Shown: piece by piece, positions 48,101 to 61,178 of the stretch
Position numbering within the stretch: position 1 is the stretch's first letter
Layout of the letters: every line of letters starts with the position of its first letter
Program-made: the position numbers and the translations under genes
Source of the DNA: Lumnitzera littorea
Taxonomy: Eukaryota > Streptophyta > Magnoliopsida > Myrtales > Combretaceae
Assembly: GCA_024138015.1 (NCBI GenBank)
Contig: JAMXBB010000004.1
Coordinates: 106,424,365-106,488,364, forward strand
Length of the DNA stretch: 64,000 bases
Direction: 5' to 3'
The notes under the pieces: model-generated
Told to the model about the DNA's origin: nothing
Database searches by the model: none
What the model saw: only the letters and a program-made list of their open reading frames with translations

Positions 48101-50787
48101 CCAACATAAACCGGCCCCTAAGTTAAGGGGTTTGTCTTTTATTAATACTAGAGATAACTAATTCATCTATACTAATTAGCAGGAAACGCTGCAGTTGCGA
48201 TTTTTGTATAAAAATAACTAATTAATGACAAAAACTTGAATTTGAGTAAAATAAAAAAAAAATTTATTAATATTAATATACCTATGTTTAGATGAATTAT
48301 GAATGAATATTAATAGTATTTAGATACATATTAATGACAATAAATTCATATCTTTATATATTAAAATTTTATTGATATTTATTTATCACTTGTAAAATAC
48401 ATAACATATTAGGATAATTAAAAATTTTCTCAAATAAATCATCTAACCAATACCTCCTATCCTACTAAGTTTTGCCATCTTAGGACAGAAGTTCTAAAAT
48501 CTCTTTTGATGAGTTGAGGGCATATTATTCCACGTTATCCTATTACCATGCAGTAGTAAGAATAAGAAGACATAAACTTCGAGTATAGTTTTTCATGATG
48601 AATCTTTTCATATATTAAGTAATCATAAATTTTTTATAATGGAAGATTTTCTAATGGTGAGATCAATTGGCTAATCGGAGAGTTGTTAATTCCAAATGGG
48701 AATTAGTATAAACCCCAAAATTGAGGATTAAAGGCGGCATTGCCAAGTGGGAGTGCTCCATTTTTGGCAGTGGTCTTGTCATTTTCCAAACGACATTTGC
48801 CAGTCCGTACTTTAGTTTCTGCCCTTTATTCTGTGTACAACAACAAGTGGAACAAACGGACAAAACTACGTCATGCTCAAAGTGGAGCTTGAATTAAAAA
48901 AGAAAAAAAATTGCTTTTTTATATCATGATGATTATATATTGATTGTTGACGTCATTTATATGATTGAGTAAAAGAACCTGCTTAATTAGAATAAATATA
49001 GTGGAAGGCCTTGACATCCTAAATTACACTCTCTGCTTAAAAAAAAAAAAAAAATATTACAAATGATTTTCTGGCCTAATGGATAGAAGATCAATTATCT
49101 ACAGTTGAGATTAGAAAAAATAGGACTATTATATTATAATGTTATAAAATATTTTAAATATTTAGATAATTTTAACTAGTAATTTTATATATTTATCTAA
49201 ATATTTTAGAAAATTTATTTCTACTTTAAGAGGTCATATTAGGAGGGTAATATCTTACCCACTAAAACAAATAGTTAGATATCTAGATAAAAAAGCTACA
49301 TCGATCTAATTTTTTCTATCCAAGTGGAGATAGAGTCGTTTTGTGAAAGAGTTTTAAATTCAATTTTCTCAAATGATTAGAGAAGCACATACTATACATA
49401 TGGTGTTTTTCTATGACGATGGAAGTTGAGAATAAATGGTGTTTCAAGTCTATAAACCAAACTTCATAATCTAATTGTTGTCTTTCTATGTAGAAAGTAT
49501 ATCCGAATCCTCATTTTTTGTTGTAATTATTTAAAAACAAAACAGGTCAATTAATTTTTTGTTTTTTTATAGTGCTAGTTTTTATTCACATCAAGTAATT
49601 TTATTTAGGAAAAAAATTTAGTAATGTCTTTATCAGTCTATGTTAATTACTCATCAATGCGAATAGTATATCGCTATCGATAATGTTGTTTATTTTTCCG
49701 ATGTTTCATATTCAAAATAAAGGATACCTCCCTCCTTTTTTCCATGGATCTTGATGATAAAAGAGAGAAACTTGCCAACCGATCATGTATGCAAGTGAAA
49801 TCTTTTTCCTACAATAACTAAATTGGATTATCTTTCTCCATCCTTTTTCTTTTTATTGTATAAAAAGTTCCTCCCAACTATACAACTTAGCATTATTAAG
49901 GATATTAATTTTGCATAATTATCAGCTTAATGAAAAAATTAAAACGTATTCACTGTGATGGCCAAAAAACCAAAGCTTCGTAACCAATACATTTGCATAG
50001 GACAGGAGTTAATGAATGACACACCCTCATTGCATGTAAAAAAAAAAATATAAAAATAGTTTGGATTTCATAATATAAAAAAAATCATTAATATATGTTA
50101 ATAAAATCAAAACTATAATAATTTTTTTTAAAAAAAAGTCTTTACTGCGATAATAAGTGTTGATCAAATTTAAAATTGTAATGAATTCTCCAAATAAGAG
50201 TACTATTAGACAATTAAAATAATAGATAAATAAATTAATAGCAATAATATAAGTAAATATGATAGAAAATAGTAATTGTATAATTGAAAAGATTTGTAAG
50301 TAATGAGCAATAGTTAAGAAGTTTTTGGGATTTACTTGAATTCTTTTGGCAATTTCCATGTGAATATGCTTAATTATTAATATCAAGTTGTTAAGTCACA
50401 AATAGTTAAAAAAAAAAAACTTTTTGTTTAATATAATAGATATATACGTTAGCCAACACTACATTCATGTTAAGGATGTCTAAAAATAATAAATAAATAT
50501 ATTAGAATGGATTAGATTCAATTCTCCATTATCGATAATGTAATAGTAATCGGAGAAAATAAATAAATAAACAGACATATTATACATGTTTAATATGTAA
50601 GCGATAAAGATGATATTTCCTCACTATTTGGCTTCCTAAGAAAGTCTTTGAGAATACAATGAAAATGAATAGGTATGTAGATGGATATTAGAAAGTTAAA
50701 AGTGAGTGAATAGTGAGCAAAAATATAAATTTTAAAATAGTAAAGATATTAGAGTGGCCTATATATTTTAATATAATAAATATATAT
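48101..50787. other. Gene-free AT-rich intergenic DNA
   Basis: No gene or classifiable element was recognised. A slightly less AT-rich patch lies at 48660-48890. The 119-codon minus-strand frame at 50386-50027 encodes a hydrophobic Ile/Leu/Phe/Tyr-rich string typical of translated AT-rich DNA and is not proposed as a gene. Confidence 0.55.
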
Positions 50788-51512
50788 AGAGGTGTTCATT
50801 AGGTTGATTTGGCTTAGAATCGATCATGAATCGTTGGTTTATAGATCAGCAAGAGAGAGAATTAGGCCCAACTTTTAAGGAGACAAGCTTAGGTTAGTTT
50901 AGTGGCCCTTAAACATTAGGATTTTTTTTTTCTTTTTTGAACTTCCCTTAATTACTATAAATAACTTGTAGATTTTTTGTCTTTTTTTTTAACTAAATGT
51001 AAAACTTCATATTGTTGCTTGTGAATAAAATATTTTACTTTCGATTTAACTTTTTTTTTTTTTAATCCTGAAATAATTCATTGGAATATGAATGTGTGAT
51101 GTTATATTATATATAGTATATTATACATAGTATAATATATAGTATATATGTATATTATAGTATACATATATAATATATTAATTATTATATATTACATATT
51201 TTCTATATTTGTTTGCATTATATAGATATGGTGTATATATAGTATATTATATATTATTTATATATATTTTTTAATTTTTTGGGTTGGCTTAATCTCAAAC
51301 TATTGGGCCAAATTACTAATTCAATGGCAATTTGACTTGTTGGTTCGATAGCCCATCAATTTAGAGGGTTGCTATGGTTAAATTGCTTAGGCTCTTAAAG
51401 CTTAGTAATTTAAAGGTCGGATCAGGCCGCCCAAGGTAGGCTAAGATTAGTTCAATGGTTTTAAACTAATTTACAGTTAAACTAACCTTTGCACAGGTTT
51501 AGATATATAGAT
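50788..51512. mobile_element. Element with GC-richer ends and a TA-rich core, second copy
   Basis: The GC-richer left (50788-50920) and right (51285-51500) parts enclose a core (51090-51265) of nearly pure TATA/ATAT repeats. The left end has GGTGTTCATTAGGTTGATTT and the right end has AACCTTTGCACAGGTTTAGA, which parallel the left and right ends of the element at 8-868. It probably represents the same non-autonomous family. Confidence 0.4.
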
Positions 51513-51559
51513 ATCATATGGATGGTGTCTAAAATAAAAGAGATGGAGGGCTTAATATT

Positions 51560-52015
51560 AGGGGTAGGTACGGTTCGGTTTGGTACAGTTCGCCTTTCTT
51601 ATCGAATTGAACCTAATATAACGATTCGATTCATAAATTTTTTGAACTTAATTAAAACCAGTTCAGTTTATGGTTCGAATCATTTATATTAAATTTTCGC
51701 TAAATATTTTTATCTTCAATAAATATGAAATTTCAAATAGAATTTACTTAACTTAATTTGAATAATTGATACAAAATTATGATAAAGAATAAGAAAAAAT
51801 GAAAAAATTGATAAAATTTATGAAAATTGATGGAAAAAAATATAAAAAAGTATAAATAATTACATAATTTTTTTTATTTAACTAAACGTTTGGTTTTTCT
51901 AACAAAATTGCGAACCGTTTATATACAATTGAATTAAACCTTAAACTAAACGGTTTGCTAAAGAAAAACAATTTTTTGGTTCGATTCAGTTTGGTTCACG
52001 GTTTTTTTGTCCAAC
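51560..52015. mobile_element. GGTTCGGTTTGG-type MITE-like element
   Basis: Both ends are rich in permutations of GGTTCG, CGGTTT and AACCGT (51560-51680 and 51890-52010), enclosing an AT-rich middle. This resembles the small palindromic elements widespread in dicot intergenic DNA. The ends were not resolved to a target duplication. Confidence 0.4.
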
Positions 52016-55000
52016 TTTACTTAATATTAAATATTTAAATATGAAATAGTTATAAATATAAGTGTTGTCAAACTTGGTCTAACCATTATGATTCAATCAA
52101 GTTTGACTTGATTTGATCATATAATTGGTCCATTCAAACCTTAATTTAACTTTGATTAAAGTGCGATTGAACTTGATTCCATTTTTTTAACCTTTGATCC
52201 TCTTATGTATCCGGATTAATCATTTGAGTTGGATTTGAAAATATTTATTAAATATTACCAATAAAATTTTCTCTCATACCTATCCCAATGAAGTTAGGCC
52301 AAGACCTAAAGCTATAGTTGGGATAGTAGCATGAACTTGCTTTTATTTCAAGAGACTTGATCGATATACATAATTTCAGCATTGTAGCAAATAGTAAAAG
52401 ATAAAAGGTTACTAATCATAATATCATATATTTGGAACCAGTTAAAGTTTGAAAAGAAAAATGATAAATCTAATTAGGATTGAAGATTTTAGGCTAAGTT
52501 AAGTTGGTTTTAACTATAACAATAGGATGTAAAAATTATTATTTGAAGTTGCATGTTGTTTTAGTTTTGTATTTAAAATTTGAAATTATTAAATGTCATA
52601 CTAAAAATTTAAATTTGCTAATACCATATTTAAATAAACTTCTAGTTATTGAATCTATAATCTTTATAAAATGACATGATAAATGCCCATTAGTTAGAGC
52701 TTGAAAGCGCAACTTAGAGGAAGTAGTAAATTTAATAAGTAAAAATTTAACTAAATAAGACATTCGATAAATTTAAATTTCAAGGATAAAATGAAACAAA
52801 TATACAAAATTCAAGTAGTAACCGTGATAAAAGTTTCTTGCATAGTTTTAAACTTGATCTATAAAGGTTGATTCCCCATTTTTACAGCTTCAAGTAGATC
52901 CGTTATGTCAGGGTGGGACCATCGAGATGCAACTTGGCATGGTAGATACATACAAAGTCATTGAAAACCCTATCTACTAACATTTTTAATCGATTGTTGA
53001 TTGCTCAACCATGCGGGATAATCATGGAATAGGTCGTACGTCCAACATATAGTTCAAGGGGTATGATCTTGACATTCTTTCATTTTACTATTGAGACAGC
53101 AAAACTAAGCTATATATAATAATTGCAACCTTAAATAGAGTATTTTATGTTCCAATGTGTCTTTCCATTGATAAATGTCCGAAGACTTTTTGAGAGGAAA
53201 GATGGAGATACTACGACATCAAGCTCTGTTTGCATCCCTTTCAAAGAAGATGGACGAGAAGTATGAAAAAGATTCTTGGTGTTCTACTGGGCAAAGGAAA
53301 TTTTTTCGATCAGGTTGGCTTTTTTTTATGATATATCCTTCTTTCCTTTCTCTACTTGCATTTCTTCTTATATTTATTCAACAAGTTATATATATTTTCT
53401 AATTATTTTTCAGTTTAATGTAAGTGAAATAGAAAATTTTATATGTAAAAAAAAGAAAAAACACTAATGCTAATTCCGTTGCAACTTAGTGCATAAACAT
53501 TAATTTTTTAATGGGAAGGAATAGGTTTAAATCCCTCTTTTGCATATTGTAACGTATTCAGTAGAAAGGAAAAAAGAAAAACATTAGAAAACTGAAACAA
53601 AAACGGTTTGAATCACTTTATGTATTGAAAAGTTTCAAGTGGCTAAGAATTGAATTGCATTTTGCCCTACCAAATTTTGTTTAACATCCTATATGTTATA
53701 ACTAATCTATATTAAACAATTCTAGGAAGTCATCTTAATTTTTTCATCAAATCGGAGTCACCCAATTCATTTAATAGTTTTCGTTTGGCCAATAATTCAT
53801 TCGATAATAAAAAAGGTACATCTTTTTCTATCAAATTTTAGAATGCTTTTTTTTTTTTTTTTTGATACTTTACTAACTTATTGGAAAACTTTTATTTGCA
53901 ATATTCATCCTTTAATGAAACTTTTCATCCCTTGATAACAAGAGGCTTGTATCAATTTACTCAGTCTAAACATATAATATATAAGAATCACATAGGGAAA
54001 AAAGAAAAAAAAAAAAATCGTCGTAAATCAAGTAGCAAGATTTCCAGAACGATGATCGACATGGAGAAATGAGTTTCAACACAATGCAAATACTATCAAA
54101 GGAATAGTTAATTCATGTTAAATCAAGCAAGTGCATATAGTGGTTTAGTTTTAGAAAAGTAATGCTTTCATGCCCCAAAATGTCGAGCCATCGGAAATAG
54201 TTTAGCAACAATTAGGGTTGCCCTAATTACTGATTTATGCAAACAATGCAAAAGTTAATATCTTCAATCAAAAGCTAATTTAGTTGGGAAAAAAAGGGAT
54301 CAATGTCACAATTTACACATGAATTTTAACATGTTTTATGATTATACATTTAAAGTTTTAATTTGTCTAATTATATATCCAATTAAAGATTCAGTTATCA
54401 CTATTTATTGCTCAATTAATTTTAATTCATATTATTAGTTTAGTTAGTATAATCAGTATAATCAGTAAATCAAGTGACTGTTCATGATTTTAGCGAAGTC
54501 ATATGACCCTCTTTAAGTAGTTGTAGGCTACCTCCTACAAAATAGTGAGTTGCGAGACCACTAAGAACCATAGGGAGCTGCCTAAAGTCTTAAAAGAGTT
54601 GTGCGACCGCTTTAAAGTTATGGGCTACTATTTCATTGATTGATCATATTAATTAAATTAATAGTGTAAATTAGAATTAATCGGTACCTATTAAATTATT
54701 AATTGAATGTATAAATAAATAAGTCAAAATTTTATGTATATATATAATTATAAAAAATGGTAAAATTAAGATGTAAATCATGATATTGCCAAAAAAAAAA
54801 AAATCAAAAGCTAATTTAACTATCTAACAATTATTCTACCAACTAATTAGAGTAAAATTACCATACTAAAAAAAAAAAGAAAAAATTACCTCTCAGTCAC
54901 CAAAATATTTAATTGATACAAGAGAGAGAGGAAAAAAAAAAAAAAAAAACCTTAAGAGGATTTTACTATCTAAAACAGTTTTGATCACACTTAGCTAGTG

Positions 55001-55500
55001 GCGATTGAAGGCTAACTACATGATCCTAGGAACCCATTCAGGTTTGGTAGCAAATTCTCATATCTTTTACTACCAAATTTTAGTAACTAAATGTCAACGT
55101 GATGCTTGCAGATGATTATATTTAGTAGCTCAAAATAATACCTTTTGTTACGAAAAACGGTTTAGTTGTCCAAATTAAATTGCCTAGTAGTTTTTATTGT
55201 TATGGACTTATCGTGTTTACAAAACTTGATGTATGTCTAAAGTATACATAAACGCATTATATGAAAACTAACCATCAATAATAAAAAAGGAAAAATAGGA
55301 AGCGTAGTATATATATATCATTCTGGACGCCAAGCAAGGACAGGATCATATAACTGAGGGGAGCGCATTTACCATAATTAAATTAGTATTAAAATAATTC
55401 ACAAGAAAATACCCGTTATTATCATAATTATATTATGTTTTATAAATGTAAACATATCTTATTAATGATTTAACCTGCAATATTTCCTAAAAGTTAATAA
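52016..55500. other. Gene-free AT-rich DNA with two weak dispersed-repeat copies
   Basis: Positions 52540-52815 share blocks with 8040-8320 in partly inverted orientation. Positions 54310-54660 resemble 16150-16490, both containing a GTTGCGCAACT-like or GTTGCACAACT-like block and a CATAGGGAG[CT]TG or TATAGGGAGTTG block. No gene was recognised. Homopolymer A and T tracts lie at 53848-53863 and 54930-54950. Confidence 0.4.
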
Positions 55501-58500
55501 GATAGAGAAATTATTTTAAAAATGAGTTTGTTCTCGTGCGTGTTCTTTCCCTCAAGAAATCTCAAGAACCAACCCTTCTCACTAAGATTAAGGAAGAAAA
55601 TCAAAGAAAAGTTAGTTCTCGTGCACATTCTTGGTAAATTCGTGAGTTATAAGGCTTATAGAGTTGTTTTTTTAACGATTTTGTTAAAAACGAGTCTCAG
55701 GTGATTTTCGCTGCAGTTCCTCAAGCTTTTGTGGGTGGTTTGTGTTCTTTGAGAATACTTAAATTCCAATGTTTTCTTTAATTTTTTTTTCCCTTCTTAA
55801 AGTTTGTTTTTTTGGTGGTATTAAGGTGCTGCTATGCTTTTGGTTGTTGGAGAGTCAAATTTAGAGTTTTAGAGTACGATTTGATGATGTGTTTGGTTGT
55901 TGAATTAAGGAGTATTGATGGAGTAGTCGGGTTGTCAAGGAGTATTGAAGTAGAGGATGACTTTTGGGGAGATATACAGAGTTGCATATACAGAAGGTGT
56001 AGTTGAGAATTGGCCGGCCGACTGTATTCATCTTGGTAGAGGAAAAAGAAAAGGGAACCAACCTGCCGATCTAAGAGGAACTGGCCTGCCTTTTTGGTGC
56101 GAGTTTAGCGAGAAGCAAGAGGAATTGGCCAGCTGGTTCTATTGGAATCTTCAAGCTAGTTCGGTTCACCCTTTTCCATCTTCTGTTTCATTGTTTGGAC
56201 GGTGATCCTCGAACTGTCGAAACTGTGATTCCTTGGAAGTGTTCCGAGGATCTGTGTTTTCCATTGTAATTAATCTAACTATTTGGTTTTCCTTCTATTA
56301 TATTACATGTTATTTTTCTTATGATATTTTAATAATATGGAGTACAATAGATTTTCCGTCTTATTCAATAGTCAAGCAAAGATTCAAAGGTGAATGTGTT
56401 TCTTATTTGTTTATCAGGAGTTAACATGGATAGTAGTTTAGCCTAGGTAGAAACTAGTTACATGTTTACCATGTTTGTTAATTGTGTTTATTAGGATAGA
56501 ATGTAAAACTAACTAACTAACTAACTAAAAGTCCTACTATAAAAGTGATTGTTGCTTATGTGTGACTCGATCTAGAGGTTGAAAATAGCATAACCTTAAA
56601 AGGCTATCTAATAATTGATATGTGATATTATCTTTAATGGAGTTATGTACTGAAAAATCTGAGGTAAATTTAGAGTATTGATGCTGGAGGTAGCAGTTGT
56701 CGATAGTCTAAAGTAACAATTCCTAACCTTAGATTATATGATATTATATTATATAATTATTAGAGCCATTGGTGATAGTTTTCAAGTATGTGTGCATATA
56801 TTTTCATATGAGTATGGGGTGTCTTGTGTAACTATTTGTGTGGTGTGCTCTAGACTTAAATAAGATAATTAAATGGAATGTTTGTTTATTTGTTTATGGA
56901 CAGATCTTAAGGGGGGTTGAAAGGGGCTCGAGGCCTTGGCCCCTCTAGATTCATGGAAAATTAATAAATACAATTTGTTAAAAGAGAAAGAAAAATCAGT
57001 ATTGAATATATTTTTTAAAAAGCAAAAATTATCATAATTGTAAAAGGGTAAGTGATTAAGTGTTTGTTTTGACTTTATTTTTTCAAGCTATATTAATTGT
57101 ATGTCTCTTAATAAATACTTTTTATTCTCTCTTACTTTTTTTTAATAATAAATAATACAATTAAATTTCTCTCACAAAAGAATAATGATTAATTAAATAA
57201 ATTCCTATTAAATGTTATTTATCCTTTTATAACTATACCATAAGTAAATAATTATATAATCAATGTTACAAGTTTTTAAATCTTAGTACACAAAATGTTC
57301 ATAAATAATAATAGTGATATTATTTGATATACTACTAATTTCTTTTCAAAATTAGTACTATCAAGATTAATAGGTTTAATTAATAACTGATTCTCTGATT
57401 ACCTGCATTGAAAGCTAAACCTTTTCTCATAGAATTACTAATTAAACAACCTCACAAAGGAATCATTTAAAAATTATATAATACTAATCTTCATATTATT
57501 ATTATATCACTCTTTTTATCCTATTTATAAGTATATTAAATAAAAATTTTTGTTATATATTTTTGTGGATCATAAAATTTACACAATTATATATATTTAA
57601 TTTTCCAAATGATTGATAAATTTCAATCAATCAATATATATATATATATATATATCTTGTGAAAGGTAAAAATTTTATTTCCTCGATCTTTTTCAAAATA
57701 ACACTTGTCATTATTTCATGACTAAATTTACAATTTCCTCCTATTGAATATTAAAAAAATATTGTAAGTACATTTCATAATAAAATTGTTATATATGCAC
57801 TATAATTAAAATAATAAGTAAAATTTTTTAAATAAAATTTCTTCTATTTGTTTGAAAAAAGGTAGATCCACCCAATAATATGATTCTGCATCCATTTCTA
57901 TATTTGTTGTACTAAACGCATACAATTTGTGTATGTTTCACACGTATATGTATTAGTGTTTCTCATATACTGGACTAAGGCTCTCCCTCTATAGATCCTT
58001 TATTTTTCAATTGCTGGTATTACAAGCGATCTTTTAGCTTACGAGAAGCCGGGTACAAGGTATAAGCAGGATGATCAAGATGTCTAAGTGTTACTACTAT
58101 TATGATGATCAGTGGTTAGTTGGATGCAATTTGTTGATAGATTCTGTCATATTAATGATGGGTTGTATATAATTTGAAGGATATATTTCTATATGTTTTG
58201 CTGTTGTTGTTATTTTTATAGTGGAGACAGGTGCCAATTGATGTTCTGTTGTAATCAGTCGATGGTAAGATGTTGAAGTTGTAGGCGTTTACTTGTATAG
58301 ACTCCAATCTCAATTAGTCCTTTTAGTTTACCTCGTGGTGTTATTCTCTGTGGTTGTAGAGTGAGATTCAGTGTATCACTCGGACATGTTATTGGTGATT
58401 GTATTGTGAATTTGACAAATATGTAATTACTATAGAGTTTTAGATAAATCAAGAGTCTTAGTATATCATTATTTAGTTATACCAGGTGATGAGTTATAAC
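55501..58500. other. Intergenic DNA with a moderately complex patch of unknown nature
   Basis: Positions 55510-56420 have near-genic composition and several overlapping + strand open frames of 60-82 codons (for example 55957-56205), but none resembles a known domain and the frames do not connect through plausible splice sites. It may be an untranslated transcript, a decayed gene or retrotransposon leader. Positions 56880-56960 contain another GC-richer fragment. The remainder is AT-rich with a TA microsatellite near 57635-57653. Confidence 0.4.
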
Positions 58501-58871
58501 ATTCTAAGTTATGGACAATTACAGTAAAATAAGATATTATATAAAAACACCTAAAAATTATAATTTTCTAATTCGAAAGATCATACAATATAGGTCATGT
58601 CCATTAAGAGCATATATCATAGAGAAAAGTATATATATAGTTCTCACTTTTCAATTTGGACTCTTTATGTTTTATATTTTCTATTGAAATTCTCGATATT
58701 TTCATTTTTTCTTGTGAATATTAAAATAAATTAATTAAGTATGACATAACTAGTCTACCTTGGACATAATTTCCATGTTTTAGAAAAAAAAAATAAAATA
58801 AAATGTTAAGCAATCAGCTAAAACAAAAAAAGTAAATATTCAAAATTGATCAACTGAAGTATCTAAAATGG

Positions 58872-59435
58872 AAACAAGATTTTTTTTTCTTTATTCGAAA
58901 GAACTTGTTCTTTAATACTATACTTTAGAGCAAATTTAATCGTTTGAGAACTAAATATATACTTTTCCCTCTATTATATGATGTTGCTATTTTTGTGCCT
59001 TACATGTTAATTCTACATTTAATAAAAATAAAGATAACATATGCAATCAAAATTTTTATGACTCAGTGTACTTGTTTTCTTATGATACATATGATCAATT
59101 TTAGAAAACATAAAAATTCTAGTAGGACCCATATAAGCCATATATTGTGTGTGTATATATATCTTTAAAATACTAAGAAAAAGATGATAAATTTTGTCCG
59201 TAACATTTGATGATTAATCTACTTAAGTAATCGACTTTTTTTTTTTTTTAATTAAACGTAAACTTTTAGTCTTCAACGTCTATCCACTTTTTTGTTTGAA
59301 TCTTTAACCTTTTTTTTTTCCTATTAAATTTTTAACTTATCTCAACATTTACAAACTAGAATTTCTATTTACACCATAAAGTTTTTCATTCATAATTGGC
59401 ACATGGCAACATCTGATTCGTTGAAATAAATAATT

Positions 59436-59466
<31 letters not shown>

Positions 59467-60153
59467 TGAATAAAACAATGAAAGTAATAAAAAATAAAAA
59501 AAAGGAAAAAAGCTTAGAAATTTAAAAAATGAAGGGGCACTCCAAAACAAGATCTTTTCTTATTTCTTCATTGAAATCATTACTTTGGAGCAAATTTAAT
59601 TTTTAAGAACTAAATATATACTTTTCCCACTTTTATATATGATGTTGTCTTCCTTGTGCTTTAAAGACCCTTACATGTTAATTCTACATTTAATAAAAAT
59701 AAAGATAAAATATGCAATCAAAATTTTCATGATTCAGTGTACCTATTTTCTTATAATATATAATCAATCTTAGAAAACATAAAAATTTTAATAAAACCCG
59801 TGTAACCTAGGTTATATATATATATATACACCTTTAAAATATTAAGAAAAAGATCACAAATGTTTTCAGTTACTTTTGATAACTAATCTATTTAAGTAAT
59901 TGATTTTTTTTTCTTTTTTATGAAGTAAACTTTAGTCTTCAATGTCTAGCAACTTTTCTACTTACGTTTTCAACATTTTTTTTTCCCTACATAATCTTTA
60001 ACGTTTTCAACTTTTAGAAATTAGAAATTTTATTTACATCGTTAAGTTTTCCATCCATAATTGACATGTGGCAATGTTTGCTATATTAAATAAAATAATG
60101 AAAGTAATAATAAATAAAAAATAATAAAAATTGAAAAAATGAAGGGAGCAACC
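58872..60153 (+). repeat. Direct tandem duplication with a 0.6-0.7-kb unit
   Basis: Unit 1 (58872-59543) and unit 2 (59544-60153) are head-to-tail copies. Shared ordered blocks include GAACTAAATATATACTTTTC, CTTACATGTTAATTCTACAT, AAAATAAAGATAA[CA]ATATGC, ATTCAGTGTAC or ACTCAGTGTAC, TTAGAAAACATAAAAATT and an AAAATGAAGGG end. Unit 1 contains a TA microsatellite (59442-59465) missing from unit 2, explaining much of the size difference. Both are non-coding. Confidence 0.85.
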
Positions 60154-61178
60154 AAAAACAAGGGATGGTTGGATTGATTACTAAGAATCTGGTGGATGGC
60201 TACTTGCTACTAAATGCAAGTTTTGCAACCAATCTAAGATGAACCCACCATCAGACTAAAAATGAAGGAAAAATAAGGAAAAAAAGAAAAACGAATCGAG
60301 TGGCGTGACTTGATTAGGTTTTTCTTTTGTTTTGTTTTGTTTTTTTTTTTTTTTAATTTGTTGGTAGTAGGTGGTCACATCTGACCAATTAGATTTTTGG
60401 CCAAATTCAGCCATCTTTTTTTTTTTTTTCAATTTTTATTACTTGGTAATGTTTTATTTAACTTATGTATTTGATTATATTATTTATTTAAATTAATTAT
60501 TTTAACTAAATTAGTTGTTACTATATGTCAATTATGGATAGCAAACTTAATGGCATTAAAAGAAGTCCTAATCTATAAATGCTGAAAATGGGTGAGAACT
60601 CAAATGAAAAAGAAAAAAAATTGAGAATTCAAATAAAATAGTGGACAAATGTCAAGGTGTAAAGCTATATCTTATCTCTTTCTTTTCTTTTTTTCCTCCT
60701 TTACTTCTTAACGTTTTAAAAACTATATATTTGATTCTTTTCCTTAAATTTTGTCAAAGTTTGGTTCATATCATTTTCAAATTGACTCATAACAATTTAA
60801 GCAAAAAAAATTATTATCACATACATTTAAGTAAATCAAATAATAAAATACAATAAGTCTACAACATCAACCAAAAAAAAAAAAAATAGAAAAAAGAAAG
60901 AAAGAAAATAAGAACATAGCCTTCGAATGTTAATGATGAGAAAATATTTCTAATGTTATTTTATAATGAGATTTTAAATCCCTAGCCAAGGCAATGAGGT
61001 ATGAAAATCTAGGTTAAAGATTTAAACATATATTTTCTTTCAATAAAGACATAAGGTTAGGTTACCTCAATAAAAGCAAAATACCCTCTTTCTAATTTTT
61101 ATCTAAGTCGAAACTCTAACCTTGATTTTTACCTTTTAATAGTGCACTTGTGACTAAGCTGACAATTATAGAATTTAG
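60154..61178. other. AT-rich intergenic DNA
   Basis: No gene was recognised. Several poly-T and poly-A tracts occur (60336-60354, 60417-60431, 60873-60886). A less AT-rich patch at 60165-60310 is unassigned. Confidence 0.5.

Noticed and set aside
50027..50386. A 119-codon hydrophobic minus-strand protein
   Set aside because: The sequence is an Ile/Leu/Phe/Tyr-rich string typical of translated AT-rich DNA, with no promoter, homology or splice context.
53520..53560. A tRNA-like or SINE B-box near 53520
   Set aside because: A GGTTTAAATCCC word is present, but there is no matching A-box at the correct distance and no poly-A or target duplication to define a SINE.
55812..56205. A small two-exon gene around 55.8-56.2 kb
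   Set aside because: The open frames overlap in different phases, splice sites do not join them sensibly, and no domain is recognised. It is left as unclassified sequence.
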